A stretch of 64,000 nucleotides of DNA from Vespula vulgaris (GCF_905475345.1 NC_066603.1:2038501-2102500), one strand, 5' to 3'. Numbered from the stretch's first letter, positions 11,408 to 25,129 are shown. Numbers and translations are program-made. Notes: generated by a model not told the origin, from the letters alone.

Positions 11408-13402
11408 AAAAAATCAAAATTTTTATTAGAGTACAAGGACATATTTTATTAAACATAAAACTTTTATCTGATAAGAAAAAAAATGAAAAAACATATATGA
11501 TAATTTATAATATTATATACATAAGAAATTTGTACTTTTCTTTGAAAATACATTTTATATAGAAAACTGAGCAGTTAATATTAAAGTACATCATGTTTTG
11601 TAGAGATTTACAGAATTTTGTATATAATGATTGATTTACAGAATTCTGTATATAAAAAACGTACACTTGATATGATAAATGAAATACAGTGCTGCCATCT
11701 ATTTATTAAGAATATACTAAAAAATTAGAAGTTCCTATTGGTTATTGCTAATAGAATCCGAGATGGCTGACATCTGCATTATTGATAATCAGGATTTTAT
11801 TAATAATATTATAAAAATATTATATCTTACCTTAAATAGTATATTAGTTTATATCTATTTATATTTTATGAAAAATAGGATCTCAATGCGCAACAATTTC
11901 CACGTAACGAAACTTGGGAAATTGATATTATTTGCGACAAGATCTTCGACATAAATATTATCGAACTAATTAGCTATATTTAATTATAAACAAATTAATT
12001 CTTATTCATTAGTCATGTTAAGTAATTAATTAATTGTGTCTTTCTATATTACATTAATTTAAATTTTTATTTGAAAAAATATTTAGAAATTTGTTTATTT
12101 AAAAAAAACTCGTTATATATATGTGTATATATATATATAGTATATATATTCGATAATGTAATTATAATGGTTTATTACATGTTCTTTACATCAACAACGT
12201 TAATTTACATTTTATATGATAATTATTCGATACCATGACGTGTTAAGGATCGCAATTCTAATTGCGTAAAATCGTTGTACAAGTTACAAACAATAATCAT
12301 TGCAAGGTACTTTTATAATTGACTTTACTGAAGGACATAGAAACGATTTTAAAAGGAAGATGATATACTGCACTAATATTCTTAATACATATCTACAATC
12401 ATATATAAGTCATAAATGTTAATTATTTAGATGTAAAAAAGATCAAGAAAAATGTATAAAATGTAGATACTACTTCAAAGAAATTTGTATATGTTTGTGT
12501 ATATGTATATAGATATATATATATAAAACTAGAATACCATTTATTATTTTTTAATAAATATAAATGTATCTTTAAAAATAAATTATTTTTGTTGTACATA
12601 TTTTCAAAGCCAATGAAGTACTTGCATGTCTTACATTAGTTCTCCATTTCAATAATCAAAATGTCAATGTTACAAATCTTGGTCATTTTTTTTACAACAT
12701 AATTTACTATATTTGAAAATAGTATAATATAAAAAAATTGCTAACGTAATTGTCATATTATAACTTGTTGTAAAAGTATAGGAAGATTTTTGAAATATGA
12801 ATTCTTCAGGATAAATTATAAGGAAATTATTACAGAAATATATGTGTTATATAGTAGATATTTATCACAGACAGAGTTTAACTTTAAAATGAAATCGCAA
12901 TGAAATCTATTTTATGAATAGAAACTACAAGGACAGATGCATATATATTTACCTTTGTAAAATTGTCATGTAGAAATATTGAGCATTTAAACAATTGTAC
13001 TTTTATATCTAAAGTTATAATAATACACTAACTACTTTTCTTTTTCTTGCTTCAAATATAAGATTAACAGAAGATTATTTACACGGAAATCTGAATAACT
13101 TCTATTGCGATTTCATATTCAATGTTAATAAAGATATACGAGTGTGAAAAACATAATTGTAACAATTCATAAATCTTACAACACAGTTATTTCCATGGAA
13201 AGCTAATTAAATAATGTGATGTGTCTTGCCGTAGTACTTAAAAAAATCATTACCTAATTATTGCTATGCTATCTCATCATTTGTCGAAATCTATCCAATT
13301 CAAATATACTTTCTGATAATCTAAAAAAAATACAAAAAATATGTATATATACATATAAAATATCCATACATCAATTTTACATGAGATACCACATTATAAA
13401 TT
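11408..13402. other. Convergent spacer between Taspase-1 and ERO1
   Basis: This AT-rich stretch should contain both 3' UTRs. No secure gene is seen. Notable items are a CTCF-like motif near 11689-11703, an ATTGG box at 11737, and a short ATG-led frame at 11763-11954 followed in another frame by 34 open codons ending at 11971 (see findings). TA-rich dinucleotide runs occur at 12115-12150 and 12500-12525. Confidence 0.5.
11689..11703 (-). promoter_or_regulatory. CTCF-like motif (candidate)
   Basis: The minus strand reads ATAGATGGCAGCAC, which fits the AGRKGGCRS core of the animal CTCF consensus. It lies between the ends of two convergent genes, a plausible boundary position. It is a single short match, so chance is a real alternative. 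Confidence 0.25.
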
Positions 13403-15892
13403 TTACCTTCCAAATCCATTAATAAGAGCTACGATTTCGCTTCTTTCTAAGAAGAATTGCTTTCTAGTAAAATTATGAAGGGTCGGCTCCCATTTATCAA
13501 ATTTCCCAGAGAATAGAATTTTTAATGCTGTTCCTAAACCTTGTATTTGCAATTTACCCCACAGTTTACATTTATCACATCCAACACAATCCATTATGCG
13601 TGAAATATTTCTAAAATGTTGCCTGAATTCTTCTTTTAATATCTGTGCATGAGTACCTCCAGAAAACATGACTGTTTCATTAAAATGTTCAGGAAACGAT
13701 CTAAAATGATACGTGTATAATGATTTGTATTTGACTTTATAGATTTCGTGAAGAAACAAATGTTATATTTAGAAAACTAACTGAACAATTTGTAGGACAT
13801 CGTCTATAGCTAGACGAGTATCTTTGTCGTCCACATCGTTACCAGTATAATATTCTTCTCTTTTTAAGTAAGGTGCAGCTTTAGCGAGAGCCCTTAATTC
13901 AAGTAAATAAATAAAATATAAATTTTTCAACCAATTAGGTCCTTCACCACCAGTTGTTTCAGACGAAAATCGCCTTTGTAATTCTGACAGATTAGGGCCC
14001 CATTTTGCACTTGATACAATATTTAAGCAATCTTGTGAAGATAATAGATATTTTGAACATAAATGAATATTAATACTTGCATGCAAGCCTGATATAACAC
14101 GATAGAAAACTCTCTTTTCTAAACACATTCCTATAATATATAGAACAATTTAAATAGGTGTTTATAAAGAAACATCACATATAAAATTAAATGTAAATAT
14201 CAAACAAGCAAAAAACATACCATTTATCTTAGAAGATTGTATAAAATTATGAGGAGAATTTTTAGGTCTAAAACAAAGATATGAAAAGAATAGTAAACAG
14301 ATAAAATTCTATCAAAGAAATAAACTTGTCATGAATGTATACCTAAAACAATTTTCCATATAAATACTTCGCCATATTCTATGCGCACTTGGTCCTTTAT
14401 ATCCTGTGTATCTCTCAGGATTAAGTAAAAGATCTACATATTCACCAGGACTAGATTCTTTTACACAAAAATTATCTTGAGCATCATCATATTGTTGCCA
14501 ACGTTCAAATTCTTTATAATTTTCTGAACTAAATAAAAATTGGATGTTTGTTTATTTCAAATATTAGCAATTACATATATATAATGATAATTATATATAT
14601 GTATATTCAAATTAATATAATTTATTTATATTACCTAATAGTGGTATTTAAATAACCCAACTCCATATTATGATCTTTCGCATTTTGATTACAATTTGCT
14701 AGTTGTAGAGATAATTTATATTTATCTGCAGGACTTTCATTAAAATGTAAATTTCTTGGAATTTCTCCTTTTAATCCTTCTGGAATATCATCCTATGACA
14801 AATAACAGAATAGAATTTTCTTATTCATGTTACATATGGACTTACTATTTATAATTTGTATAAAATAATAAGATGTAATTGGATTAATTAAAATATAAGC
14901 TGCTTACATCATGACAAGGTTGTACATGACAATAACGTATAGCACATTTACTGTCATCAGCCCAAAAAGGACATTCTTGCTTTAAGTTTACTTTGTAAAA
15001 TCTAAAATAATCTCTTAGTAAAAGACTTTGCAATCTAGGATATATTTTTACATTGTTAAAATAATCCACTGTATCAACATTACAGCTACAATCATCAATC
15101 GATCCCTTTAACTGAAACAAAAATGATAATAATAACATTGAAATTATCCAATATTCAAAATGATTAATTATTGACATTATTGAATAGAATATTTAAAAAC
15201 AAGTTGTAACAAAACCAATCTTATATACTTTTAATGTATTTATATCAATTTGTGTCAGTAGATTTTTATTGTCCATTGTTTTATATATACATATATATAT
15301 ATATACACACATCGTACATACATATATATACACACATATATATATGTCGCATTGTTTTAAAATATTTATCGAAGTAAAATCTACTATCATATATACGAAC
15401 GAGATACGGAAAACAAAGCAAATTTTTATCAAATGTCATTTTACAAACAAGTTGGAAATGCCGCTTAGATATAACCACACACGATTGAAATATCTTAAAC
15501 AATAAACCGCAAACAAGAACTGTGACAGAGAAACATGTTAGGAATATAAAAAAAAAAAAAAAAAGAAGAAGAAGAAAAGAAAGAAAAGAGAAACTGAAGA
15601 TATAAAAGAACATATGATATCACGTAAAAATAATCTCTTCTTAGTCATTAACGTATCTAATAGGTTATGAATATAGTTTCTTTAATCGCACCTTTTAACA
15701 ATGAATTCGTGATTCGAAGTTCAACGTAATTTTTTACATATACACACATATATATTCTTTTTTGTTTTATATACGATTTACCTTGCAAAAGCATTGATCG
15801 TCTTTATGTGCATTAGTTCCAAAATAATTGCCATTGACGTTGACGTTAAAGCTTGTTAATATAATTAGAAAAAATAATGTCGAGAATAGCAT
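13403..15892 (-). CDS. Ero1L: ERO1, endoplasmic reticulum oxidoreductin 1
   Basis: FAD-dependent oxidase of the ER lumen that re-oxidises protein disulfide isomerase and passes electrons to oxygen. Exons from 5' to 3' on the minus strand: 15892-15782, 15111-14908, 14792-14635, 14528-14343, 14267-14221, 14130-13782, 13700-13403; 450 residues. A signal peptide (MLFSTLFFLIILTSFNVNVN) is followed by the Cys-rich CFCK...DDCSC. The shuttle pair is C93/C98 in KCAIRYC, and the active-site CVGCDKC is at 390-396. FAD-pocket segments GPSAHRIWRSIY and FYRVISGLHASINIHL are present. The C-terminus FLERSEIVALINGFGR ends at TAA (13405-13403). All expected cysteines are present. A conserved secretory-pathway enzyme, complete and unbroken. 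Confidence 0.96.
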
Positions 15893-16202
15893 CGTTTCCG
15901 TGGAAAAGTTCAACTTCGTTATTTCCATTATGCGTTCTAACGGTACGGACGAACAGCATTGACGTATACCTCCCTTTCTTTCCTTTTTTTCACATCGGTC
16001 GAACGACGACGACGACGACTACGGTAGATTATAATCGCTTGATCTTTGATATCGGAAAATCATGACTCCTATTCGGACAGAGTCTACGTGACGATTAACA
16101 GCTAAGAGATTTAACGAGGCACGAAATTTCGAGCGAACGCGCCGAGAACGTGTCACCGAATCCGATGCTTTTGCACGCTGATTAGTCGCGTGCTGTCAAA
16201 AA

Positions 16203-16295
16203 GAGAGAGACCGATAACCGATAATGAAGATGAGGAGAGAGAGAGAAAGAGAGAAGAAGACAGAGCGAGAGAGAGAGAGAGAGAGAGAGAGAAAA
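16203..16295. repeat. (GA)n tract in the ERO1/kinase promoter region
   Basis: Interrupted GA/GAA repeats are densest at 16261-16292. Such tracts bind GAGA-type factors in insects; a function here is only inferred from position. Confidence 0.8.
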
Positions 16296-17345
16296 GAAAT
16301 GGTGGGAGGTAACGAAGCGAAGTAGTAGATATGACGAAGTGGTAACGGGAAGAGGGGGAAAAGCGGGCGGACCTGATTTAGGAAGGTCAACACGATTAAA
16401 GCACGGAAACGATCGATACGAATCAATACACTATTCCGTCCAATTTATTTTTCTATTTTTTATATCACTGACAATATTTCTCGTGAAAATGTCGAAAAAA
16501 AAAATAATAAATATTATCGTATAGAGTAGGTAACGACGATGTTAAAGATGTAGAAAAACATGTTTGCGTTATTATCCCCACCATTTCTTCGAAAAAGTAC
16601 ATTAGGTTAGCTGTTCGAATACGTGTTCGCATCCTATCCGTCGAATTCTCTCAATATATCTTTTCGTAGCAATTCGTTCGAATCATTTGTGCCACGTTAC
16701 TCGATGTATATATACACTTGTCTATTTGTCGTGTAATTCGAAACTCCTTCCCCAACTAATAATAATTTTTTAACGATCTGCGTGTTTCTTAAGATTTGAA
16801 TATAGAATGTACAAGAAATGTATATATACATGTATGTATGGATATGTATATTCGATGAGGTGTTAGGCCAAGTTAAATATAAAATTGACTTTCAAAGATT
16901 ATGTTGATTGGCACGATCTTTGCCAATAATCACTTCAATCTGTATATAAAATATTTTATATTATTATTAGATCGTATCAACTGTTTTAGATTAATCTTAT
17001 AGAACTAAGAAGAAAAGAAAGGAGAGAGAGAGAGAGAGAGAGAGAGAAAGCATGAGCTTTTCGATAATTAAATATAAATAACAAATGCTGGTATGACCGT
17101 ACCAATCAGATGAATCGCAATATCATTATTATCAAGGTCATTGTTATTTAATTTATGATATTTTACAATGTGTCATCATTTGAATTGATATCAGATTTTT
17201 CTATTTGATTATTATCAGTTAAATAAATGTATCGATTAGTTCGACGTAATCACGATTTTTGAAACGTCGACAGTAACGTCGTGGACGACATGTCGTCTCC
17301 ATTTTGACGATAATTTCTCTTCGTTGGATTTGTAACTATTTTTTC

Positions 17346-17415
17346 TTTTCTCTCTTTCTTTGTCTCTCTCTCTCTCTTTTTCTCTATGCTTTTATACGAC
17401 GTTTTTTCATTTCTT

Positions 17416-17445
<30 letters not shown>
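17346..17445. repeat. (CT)n tracts upstream of the kinase
   Basis: Two CT-rich runs (about 17346-17385 and 17415-17442) lie about 130-230 bp before the first uORF of the kinase gene. Confidence 0.8.
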
Positions 17446-17446
<1 letters not shown>

Positions 17447-17572
17447 TTAATATTTTACGCATTCAAATATAATCGTATTTTCCTCATCTCGAGATTTCGG
17501 CTTTCGATATATCGAACATTGATCATCGTTCAACATTCTCGATTGTAAGCAATATCAGAGCTGTTGTGAACA

Positions 17573-17596
17573 ATGGCGACGTTTCGACTAAAGTGA
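17573..17596 (+). CDS. uORF 1 in the kinase 5' leader (7 codons)
   Basis: ATG in a favourable context (ACAATGG) reads MATFRLK then TGA, 104 nt before the kinase start. Whether it is kept in the mature leader depends on a possible 5' UTR intron. Confidence 0.4.
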   Translation: MATFRLK

Positions 17597-17611
17597 CATC
17601 CTGCTGGGCAA

Positions 17612-17656
17612 ATGTGTTTTTACACTTTAACGATAACATTCTTTTCTAGATATTAG
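17612..17656 (+). CDS. uORF 2 in the kinase 5' leader (14 codons)
   Basis: ATG TGT...TAG reads MCFYTLTITFFSRY and stops 43 nt before the kinase ATG. The segment also carries acceptor-like CTTTTCTAG (17641-17649) and CTCTTTAG, so it could instead be removed as part of a leader intron. Confidence 0.3.
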   Translation: MCFYTLTITFFSRY

Positions 17657-17699
17657 TTACGCTCTTTAGGTATTAGCGTTAAAGATACTGCGGTTCACG

Positions 17700-20600
17700 A
17701 TGGCATTAAACGCTAACGCACTGTCCAGTGACATCAGCCGTAGAAATCCGCAGGACGAGTATGAGCTCATTCAACGAATAGGCAGTGGAACTTATGGAGA
17801 TGTTTACAAGGTTTAGTGGCCAAATAATTATTCTGTTAATTGTCATTATTTTTTCTGACGTATTATCATTATTATTTCTATAGGCTAAAAGATTATCGAT
17901 GAACGATCTTGCCGCCATCAAGGTTATCAAATTAGAGCCAGGTAAGACCAATTATGGTACATTACCCTGAACTTGATACATGATTCAAATATCATTTTAA
18001 TCAAATTTTTTGTTTGATTCATACATTATATAATTCTCATTTTATAAATTTCCAATTATATTAATGATAATAAGACAAGATATATTTGTATAATCGATTG
18101 ATATTTTTAAAAATATTGTTGACGCTTAATTATCAGTTAATTACTTATAATAGCTAGATTTTTTTTCTTTTTTTTTTTTAGGTGATGATTTTGCTATTAT
18201 ACAGCAAGAAATCTTGATGATGAAAGATTGTAGACATCCCAATATCATAGCATATTATGGCAGCTACTTGAGAAGGGACAAATTATGGATATGTATGGAA
18301 TATTGTGGGGGTGGATCGTTACAAGATATTTATCACAGTATGTCAATATTTTTAAATATTACTTTGATCATTATAGTATGAAATTATAGTTTATATAGTT
18401 TTGTTTTTTCTTTTTTTTTTCTTTTCTAATTTGTAAGCTATGTTTTTGGTTTTGTAGTAACTGGACCATTATCAGAGATACAGATAGCATATATGTGCAG
18501 AGAGACTCTTATGGGATTAGCTTATTTGCATAGTATGGGAAAAATGCATCGTGATATAAAGGGTGCCAATATATTGTTGACTGAGGCAGGGGATGTAAAA
18601 TTAGCTGATTTTGGAGTGTCTGCTCAAATTACTGCAACAATAAATAAAAGGAAAAGTTTTATTGGCACTCCTTATTGGATGGCACCTGAGGTATGTACAA
18701 ACATAAGTGATTGTAATAAAATATTGCTTTCTGTAATTTTTTTTTTTATTTTAAATTTTTATTAGGTTGCAGCAGTAGAAAGAAAGGGTGGGTACAATCA
18801 ATTGTGCGATATTTGGGCTTGTGGTATAACGGCGATAGAATTAGCAGAATTGCAACCTCCCATGTTTGATTTACATCCAATGAGAGCTTTATTCTTGATG
18901 TCAAAATCTGGTTTTAAACCTCCAACATTAAAAGACCGTGACAAATGGAGTCCCACATTTCATAATTTTGTCAAAGTTGCTTTAACTAAAAATCCTAAGA
19001 AGAGGCCAACAGCAGAAAAATTACTGCAGGTTAATTTTGCATCTTCAAGTATAATAAATACACATGTTTTCTTGAAAAAATAATTCACAATACTTTTACT
19101 TTTTTTTTTTTTTACAGCATGCATTTTTTCAAGGAGAAATGAATAAACGATTGGCTTTGGAATTACTGCAGAAGGTGTCAAATCCTAGTCATATGTTTAC
19201 TGATTTAGAAGCTGATGAAGATGGAGCAGTACCTAATGTACCACAAAGAATTGCTTCAAGGCATACAGCAAGACCTAGGCCAAAAAGCCCCATATCACAA
19301 TTAGATAGTGATGGTAAATATTTATCAGGAATATATTAATTGAATTACATCAATTGACATAAATTACGATATCGTTTATTATAAATGTAAATTATAGATT
19401 TAATCAACCTTGATGGCAGTACATTACAAAGAGATTCTATAACTCCCTCAGTAGACACTAATCCAGCATGGGATATTATGGATATTATGAATAATGTGAA
19501 GGTAAATTATTGGCTGTAATTAACAAAAAAAAAAAAAAATGATGTACTTAGAGCATAAATAATGATTGCAAATTGTTGTTGAATTTAATTTTTATATTTA
19601 GGCTGTACACAATTGTGATGTTCATCCTGATTGTGGAATTGGCACTGCATTTGAAGATGTACAAGAAAAGTAAGTTACTTGAAATATTTCTCTCTTCTTA
19701 TGTTATATATTTTAATTTCTCTTTTTATATATATATATAAGATTTATTTCTGTATATATATATATATATATACATATATATATTTACCGTCACAAGATGT
19801 GGAAAGGGTTACAGCTTATCAATCACTTCCACTAATATGGTAAATGCTGTTTTGTTTGAGTTTTTGATATAGTTATTCTTATGTTGTATGCCGAATCTTT
19901 TATTAAAATTTGATAGTTTAATGTTTTCTTATTATTATCAAATACAGTTTTTCACATACACCCACTAATCTTCATGAGTAAGTACATTGATTAGTAGAAA
20001 ATATATTTAGGCATGCATTCCCAGTTTTGTTAATATCCATGTTACATGTTGAAATTTATTAAACAAAACAGCAATTTTATATAATATAACAGAAATTTTA
20101 GCTACTCTGTGGCTGATGCTAATATTCGTTTATAGTTGCACATAGCACGTTTGCTTATGCTTTGCATTGTGTAAGAGCAATAATGAATATTGTTAATTTT
20201 TCAAATTCCATAATTTATTTTATAAAAAAAGAAAACAAAGAGAATAACGGGATCAATTATATATGCTTATTTTTATTGTTTAAAAAGTGATATAATTTAT
20301 CTCTGTATTCTGTATTAGTACACTTGGCGCAAATGTTACTGATGGTAACAGACGATCACGCCGAAGCAAAACTGGCACAGAGATATTTCATATGAGTTTA
20401 AGGTAAAATACAAAATAAAAAATTGGCTTGGTGTGAGACAGTGTCATAATTTGACATTATTCAAAATTTATTTGGTCAGAATATGTAATTAACAAATATT
20501 ATCATATGTATAAAATTTTTATATAAAAATATAAGCTTTTAAATATTAATTATTTATGAAGTAATATTTAAAGCTTTTCATTCTTTAAAAATTTTGATCT

Positions 20601-23600
20601 CATATGTATGGAATGCATGTTAAATTAACTACTAAATATGGAATACTTATAATATGTACAAATAATGATCTTACACATATATAAGCAAAGTTTTTACTTG
20701 TATATAAAAGATGTATTTTTTGCATCATTTATATAGATGAAATATGTTTAACTTTTTGATAACATTACTCTGATTAGAGAGAGTACAAGTTTTAATATTA
20801 GTGGATAACTAATGCATGGTGTATGATAATAGTTTATGCTGTATCATATTGCATTTATATTGCATGTTAATGATTGTCAATTTAAAAAATGATTTCTGTT
20901 ATAAATTTTGTTTCAGTAAGTATAATCACCTTGTTTCATTAATGTATATATTTTAATTACAACTTATATCATTCATCAAGAATTTATTTTTTCTCTTATT
21001 CATTTATGAACACTTTTTCGAAACAAAAAAAGTTAAATTATTTTATGAAGAATGTAAAGAATTAGAACAATACAATTTTATAGTTTAGAAAATCTTTTCA
21101 ATCAATGAAATTTGATTACATAATTGTAATATTGTTATATTTATCATGTGACAATCATTATCTCTTCTTTCTGATATATGTAACAATGTATTTAGTTTTG
21201 TCATTTAGTCGAATTATATATTCTTTGTAGTATTAATTTTTCTGATCAGTTTGTAATTTTAATAATTTCTCCCTACAGGAGTCTATTGCAGTACATTGAT
21301 GAGGAGTTGTTGCTAAGGTATTGGCAGGTAACCCTTTTCCCTTGCACCTTGCACCTTGCACTTATTCTCTTTCCTGATACATATATTAAATTAATTGTGC
21401 ATCAGATATTTAATGATAGATTATAATAGATTATAACACCATATACTTGTCCTCTCTGTAGATCATGTATAAATTTATACAGATATGTTCACATACATTT
21501 TCCTTTTTTTGGTGATGGTTTAATACAAGAGAATATTTGAGAAATGAATAAGATTTTCAAGAATATTTTAATGGAATAGAAGAAATGATAAAAGATCTTG
21601 TACATATATAATATGATTGATATATTACTTAAATTTATTCAATAATATTTTCATATCTATCATATCTATATATATAAATCTGATAGATATCTGTCACATC
21701 GATAGTTGCATGATAATTTTCGTCATTTATGCTTTTGCTTTGAACCTTGGCATTAACCATATTGGTGGTGGAAGTTTGTATATTTATTGCAAAAATGTTA
21801 TGTGCTTATCAAATGATATACACACGATGTAAAAATATTATTTCGATTTGATATATAATCTAACAGTAACTAATAATTGAATCGTATTTATAAAATCAGA
21901 ATATGAAGCTAACAAGCAGTATTGAGATCTATATTTGGTTTTACTTTTACAAAATAAAATCTCAAATCATTTAAATTAAAACAGAATGATAACAGAAAAG
22001 TTTACAGAAATACAAAATGTGTTTATTCTATTTGCAATTATTTTGTAGTATATGACCATAGTTTCATATGTGCAGGGGAAATGCAATGTCGATGGTTGGT
22101 GGGCATTGCGATCAGCTATACTCCCTGCAGTAAGTAAATGATAATGATAAATTATTGTAAAATGATTTATTTTCTAGTTTCTTACATTTTCATTTATATA
22201 GATATAAATATAAATGTAGAGATATTTCTATGATAATTGGTCAAAAAAATAAATAGAAACATTTTAAAATCATGCCTGAAGAATATATCACATACACATA
22301 TCATATTAAAATATTTCATATTACTAACATAGCTGGTATTAAGTAGGTAAAATCAATGATTGGGTAAGAATATTAAGCAAAATATTATTTATAGTAACTC
22401 ATATAATCACAAGAAAATATTAATATCATTGTTTCAATATAAATTCACGTCTATAATGTGTCATAGAATTTTTTAATATATTTTATATCATTAAATTTAT
22501 ATTTGCTTGCAATTGTTTTTTTGATTATATTTAAATTTTTTTTTCTTTATGAGGCATTGCTAAAATATGTTCAAAATACACACTGCTTTTTTTGGCTCTT
22601 AACACATTGCTGCATTTTTTCTTTTTTAAATTTTTTTTATGCAAATGATACATCATTTTTATGCAAAATTTGTTGAAAATGTTAAATTGCTTGTTTAATA
22701 ATTTGAAGTGTCAGGTACTAATACATATTTTCATTGAATGTATATCATATGCAACCTATTAACAGAAAAAAATATTCTTTGCACTAGTTTATCTTAAAGA
22801 ATTTTTTATTGTTATATAAGATATAATAGTAACAATGTTAATTAACAATTATATATTTTTAGAGCGACACTTCCACTTGGAGAATCTTCAAATGAATGCG
22901 AGGTGCATTGTGGATATTACAATAATGTATCTGGTAAGTGAATGAAATAAGTTTTTAAAGTTTAGAATTTATCAATTAGTTTAAAAATAAAAATGTGATG
23001 TGATGTGATGTGATGTGTGTATGTGTGTATTCTTATAATAATGTATATCATCAAAAAAAGTATAGAGGTAAAAAATTGTTTGCATAGGGTCTCAAGCAAG
23101 TCCTAGACGTCACAGTTCTGTAGATGAGTTATATGGCCTGGTAAACAGTTCTCATTCCTTAACAGCTGTGAATGGACAACGTCAAAGGTCTCTTTCAGAT
23201 AGTGGTCCTAGAGATGAATCTCTACAATCTAATGGTAGTAGCATGTTTTTTTATTCAAAATATGCTTGTAAAATATTTACATAAAAGTTGGCTATATCGG
23301 TAAAAATTAATTATCAGGAGATAACGAAATATCAGGAGATGGGGAAAGAGAAAGTATTAGTCCGGATCTCCTATCAGATACACCACCTGTACCACCAAGA
23401 AGAAGGGACAGAAAAAGGCATACACCTCCAAGACCTATAAGTAATGGATTGCCACCAACTCCAAAAGTTCATATGGGAGCATGTTTTTCAAAGGTAGAAA
23501 TGAATTTTTTTTTTAATATAAAAATATATTCTATTACACATGCGTTATTTATAAACTTTCTTTATTAAAGGTATTTAATGGTTGCCCTTTGAGAATACAT

Positions 23601-25129
23601 TGTACAGCTAGTTGGATACATCCTGATACAAGAGATCAACACTTGCTTATTGCTGCAGAGGAAGGAATTTACAATTTAAACTTAAATGAACTTCATGAAA
23701 CTGCAATAGATCAACTATATCCTAGACGTACAATTTGGATGTATGTTATCAAGGATGTTCTTATGTCCTTGTCTGGTAAAATTTTTATTTGGCTTTCTAA
23801 TAGATATTTAATTTACTTTGATTATATCTTCCAAGTATTATGTAAAGGATTAATCATTTTTATATCTCATAGGAAAAACACCTCAATTATATAGACATGA
23901 TTTATTAGCAATGCAGAGCAAACAAACTCATAGGTTCTCATTGCATATGAACAAAATACCCGAGAGATTAGTACCTAGAAAATTTGCACTTACTACAAAA
24001 GTACCAGATACTAAAGGTTGCACTAAGTGTTGCGTCGGAAGGAATCCATACAATGGGTGAGTTATAAATTTAATTTTCCATCATTTATAATATAATATAA
24101 ATTCGATTGTATGTTTTATAAAATTATTAATACAGATATAAGTACCTTTGTGGGGCAATGCCAGCAGGAATATTTTTAATGCAGTGGTATGATCCTCTAA
24201 ACAAATTTATGCTTTTAAAGCATTTTGATTGTGCTCTCCCATCACCTTTAAATGTATTTGAAATGATTATCACACCCGAAATGGAATATCCGATGGTGTG
24301 TGTATCAGTCAAGCAACCATATCAACAAAATAAATTAAAATTGGATTTAATTAATATGAATTCTGGAGCAAGCTGGTTCCATAGTGATGAGTTAGAGGAT
24401 ATGGATGGTTCAGGTAATGCTTTACTTCAAATCTTTCAAAATAATTATGTTATATTCGAATAAAAATAAATAATTGATATTGCATTATTTTTAGCAACTG
24501 TGATACCAAGAAGAGAAAATCTTCATGTCATTAATGTGACACAACTTGAAAAAGATGCAATACTTGTGTGTTATGAAAGTAAGTAATTAATATAGCGAGT
24601 AATTTATCAACAATTTATCTACAACATAAGATTCTTACATGATATTTTTCATCTAGATGTAGTTAAGGTGGTTACATTACAAGGAAAACTCAGGGTAAGC
24701 AAGAAGCAGATGTCGGAACTGCATTTCAATTTTCAGATAGAATCAATTAGTAAGTATGATGATTAATTATTGTTTATAAGCTAATATCAGTTATTAATTA
24801 TTATTCTCTATTTGTTATTAGTTTGTCTACCGGATAGTGTATTGGCATTCCATAAACATGGTATGCAAGGTAGAAGTTTTAAGAATGGTGAAGTTACACA
24901 GGAAATCAGTGATCCAAGTAGAACATATAGGTTACTTGGTTCGGATAAGTACGTACATAGTGATAAAAACAGAGATAATTTTAAAAATAGAAAATATATT
25001 GAATATAAATCAATGGTCTTATGTGACAGGGTTGTAATGTTGGAAAGTCATTTGGTACACTCAGGCACATTGACAGAGACTGAAGGAGCAGATTTATATA
25101 TACTTGCTGGGCATGAAGCCAGTTATTGA
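17700..25129 (+). CDS. MAP4K3: MAP4K3/GLK-type Ste20 kinase (happyhour-like)
   Basis: Germinal-centre Ser/Thr kinase acting upstream of JNK, TOR and Hippo/EGFR signalling. Exons: 17700-17810, 17884-17941, 18182-18337, 18458-18690, 18766-19029, 19118-19313, 19398-19501, 19602-19669, 20319-20402, 21279-21317, 22076-22129, 22863-22933, 23088-23234, 23318-23493, 23571-23775, 23873-24056, 24136-24413, 24495-24578, 24657-24749, 24822-24948, 25030-25129; 943 residues. Kinase domain about 22-280: RIGSGTYGDVYK, Lys50 in AAIKVIKL, HRD at 139-141, DFG at 159-161, GTPYWMAPEV. The middle is low in conserved sequence, with a Pro-rich SH3-ligand stretch (TPPVPPRRRDRKRHTPPRP). A CNH/citron domain fills about 585-930, ending LAGHEASY. 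Both signature domains are intact. Two small exons (13 and 18 codons) sit between long introns and may be alternative. Assignment to the MAP4K3/5 branch is firm; 3 rather than 5 is inferred. Confidence 0.95.

Larger units (their letters stand above)
15893..17699. promoter_or_regulatory. Divergent promoter region between ERO1 and the MAP4K3-like kinase
   Basis: The two start codons face away from each other across 1.8 kb, so both 5' UTRs and promoters should lie here. The ERO1 side (15893-16200) is relatively CG-rich, with (CGA)n at about 16003-16018 and an ACGTGAC word near 16087 that contains the ACGT core bound by XBP1/ATF6 factors, a weak hint given ERO1's usual unfolded-protein regulation. 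Purine tracts (GA)n lie at 16203-16295 and 17021-17048, and (CT)n at 17346-17445. No TATA box could be placed with confidence. Confidence 0.55.

Noticed and set aside
19790..19835. Possible extra kinase exon (TGTGGAAAGGGTTACAGC...)
   Set aside because: The acceptor lacks a pyrimidine tract and the exon would leave the wrong phase for the next exon at 20319.
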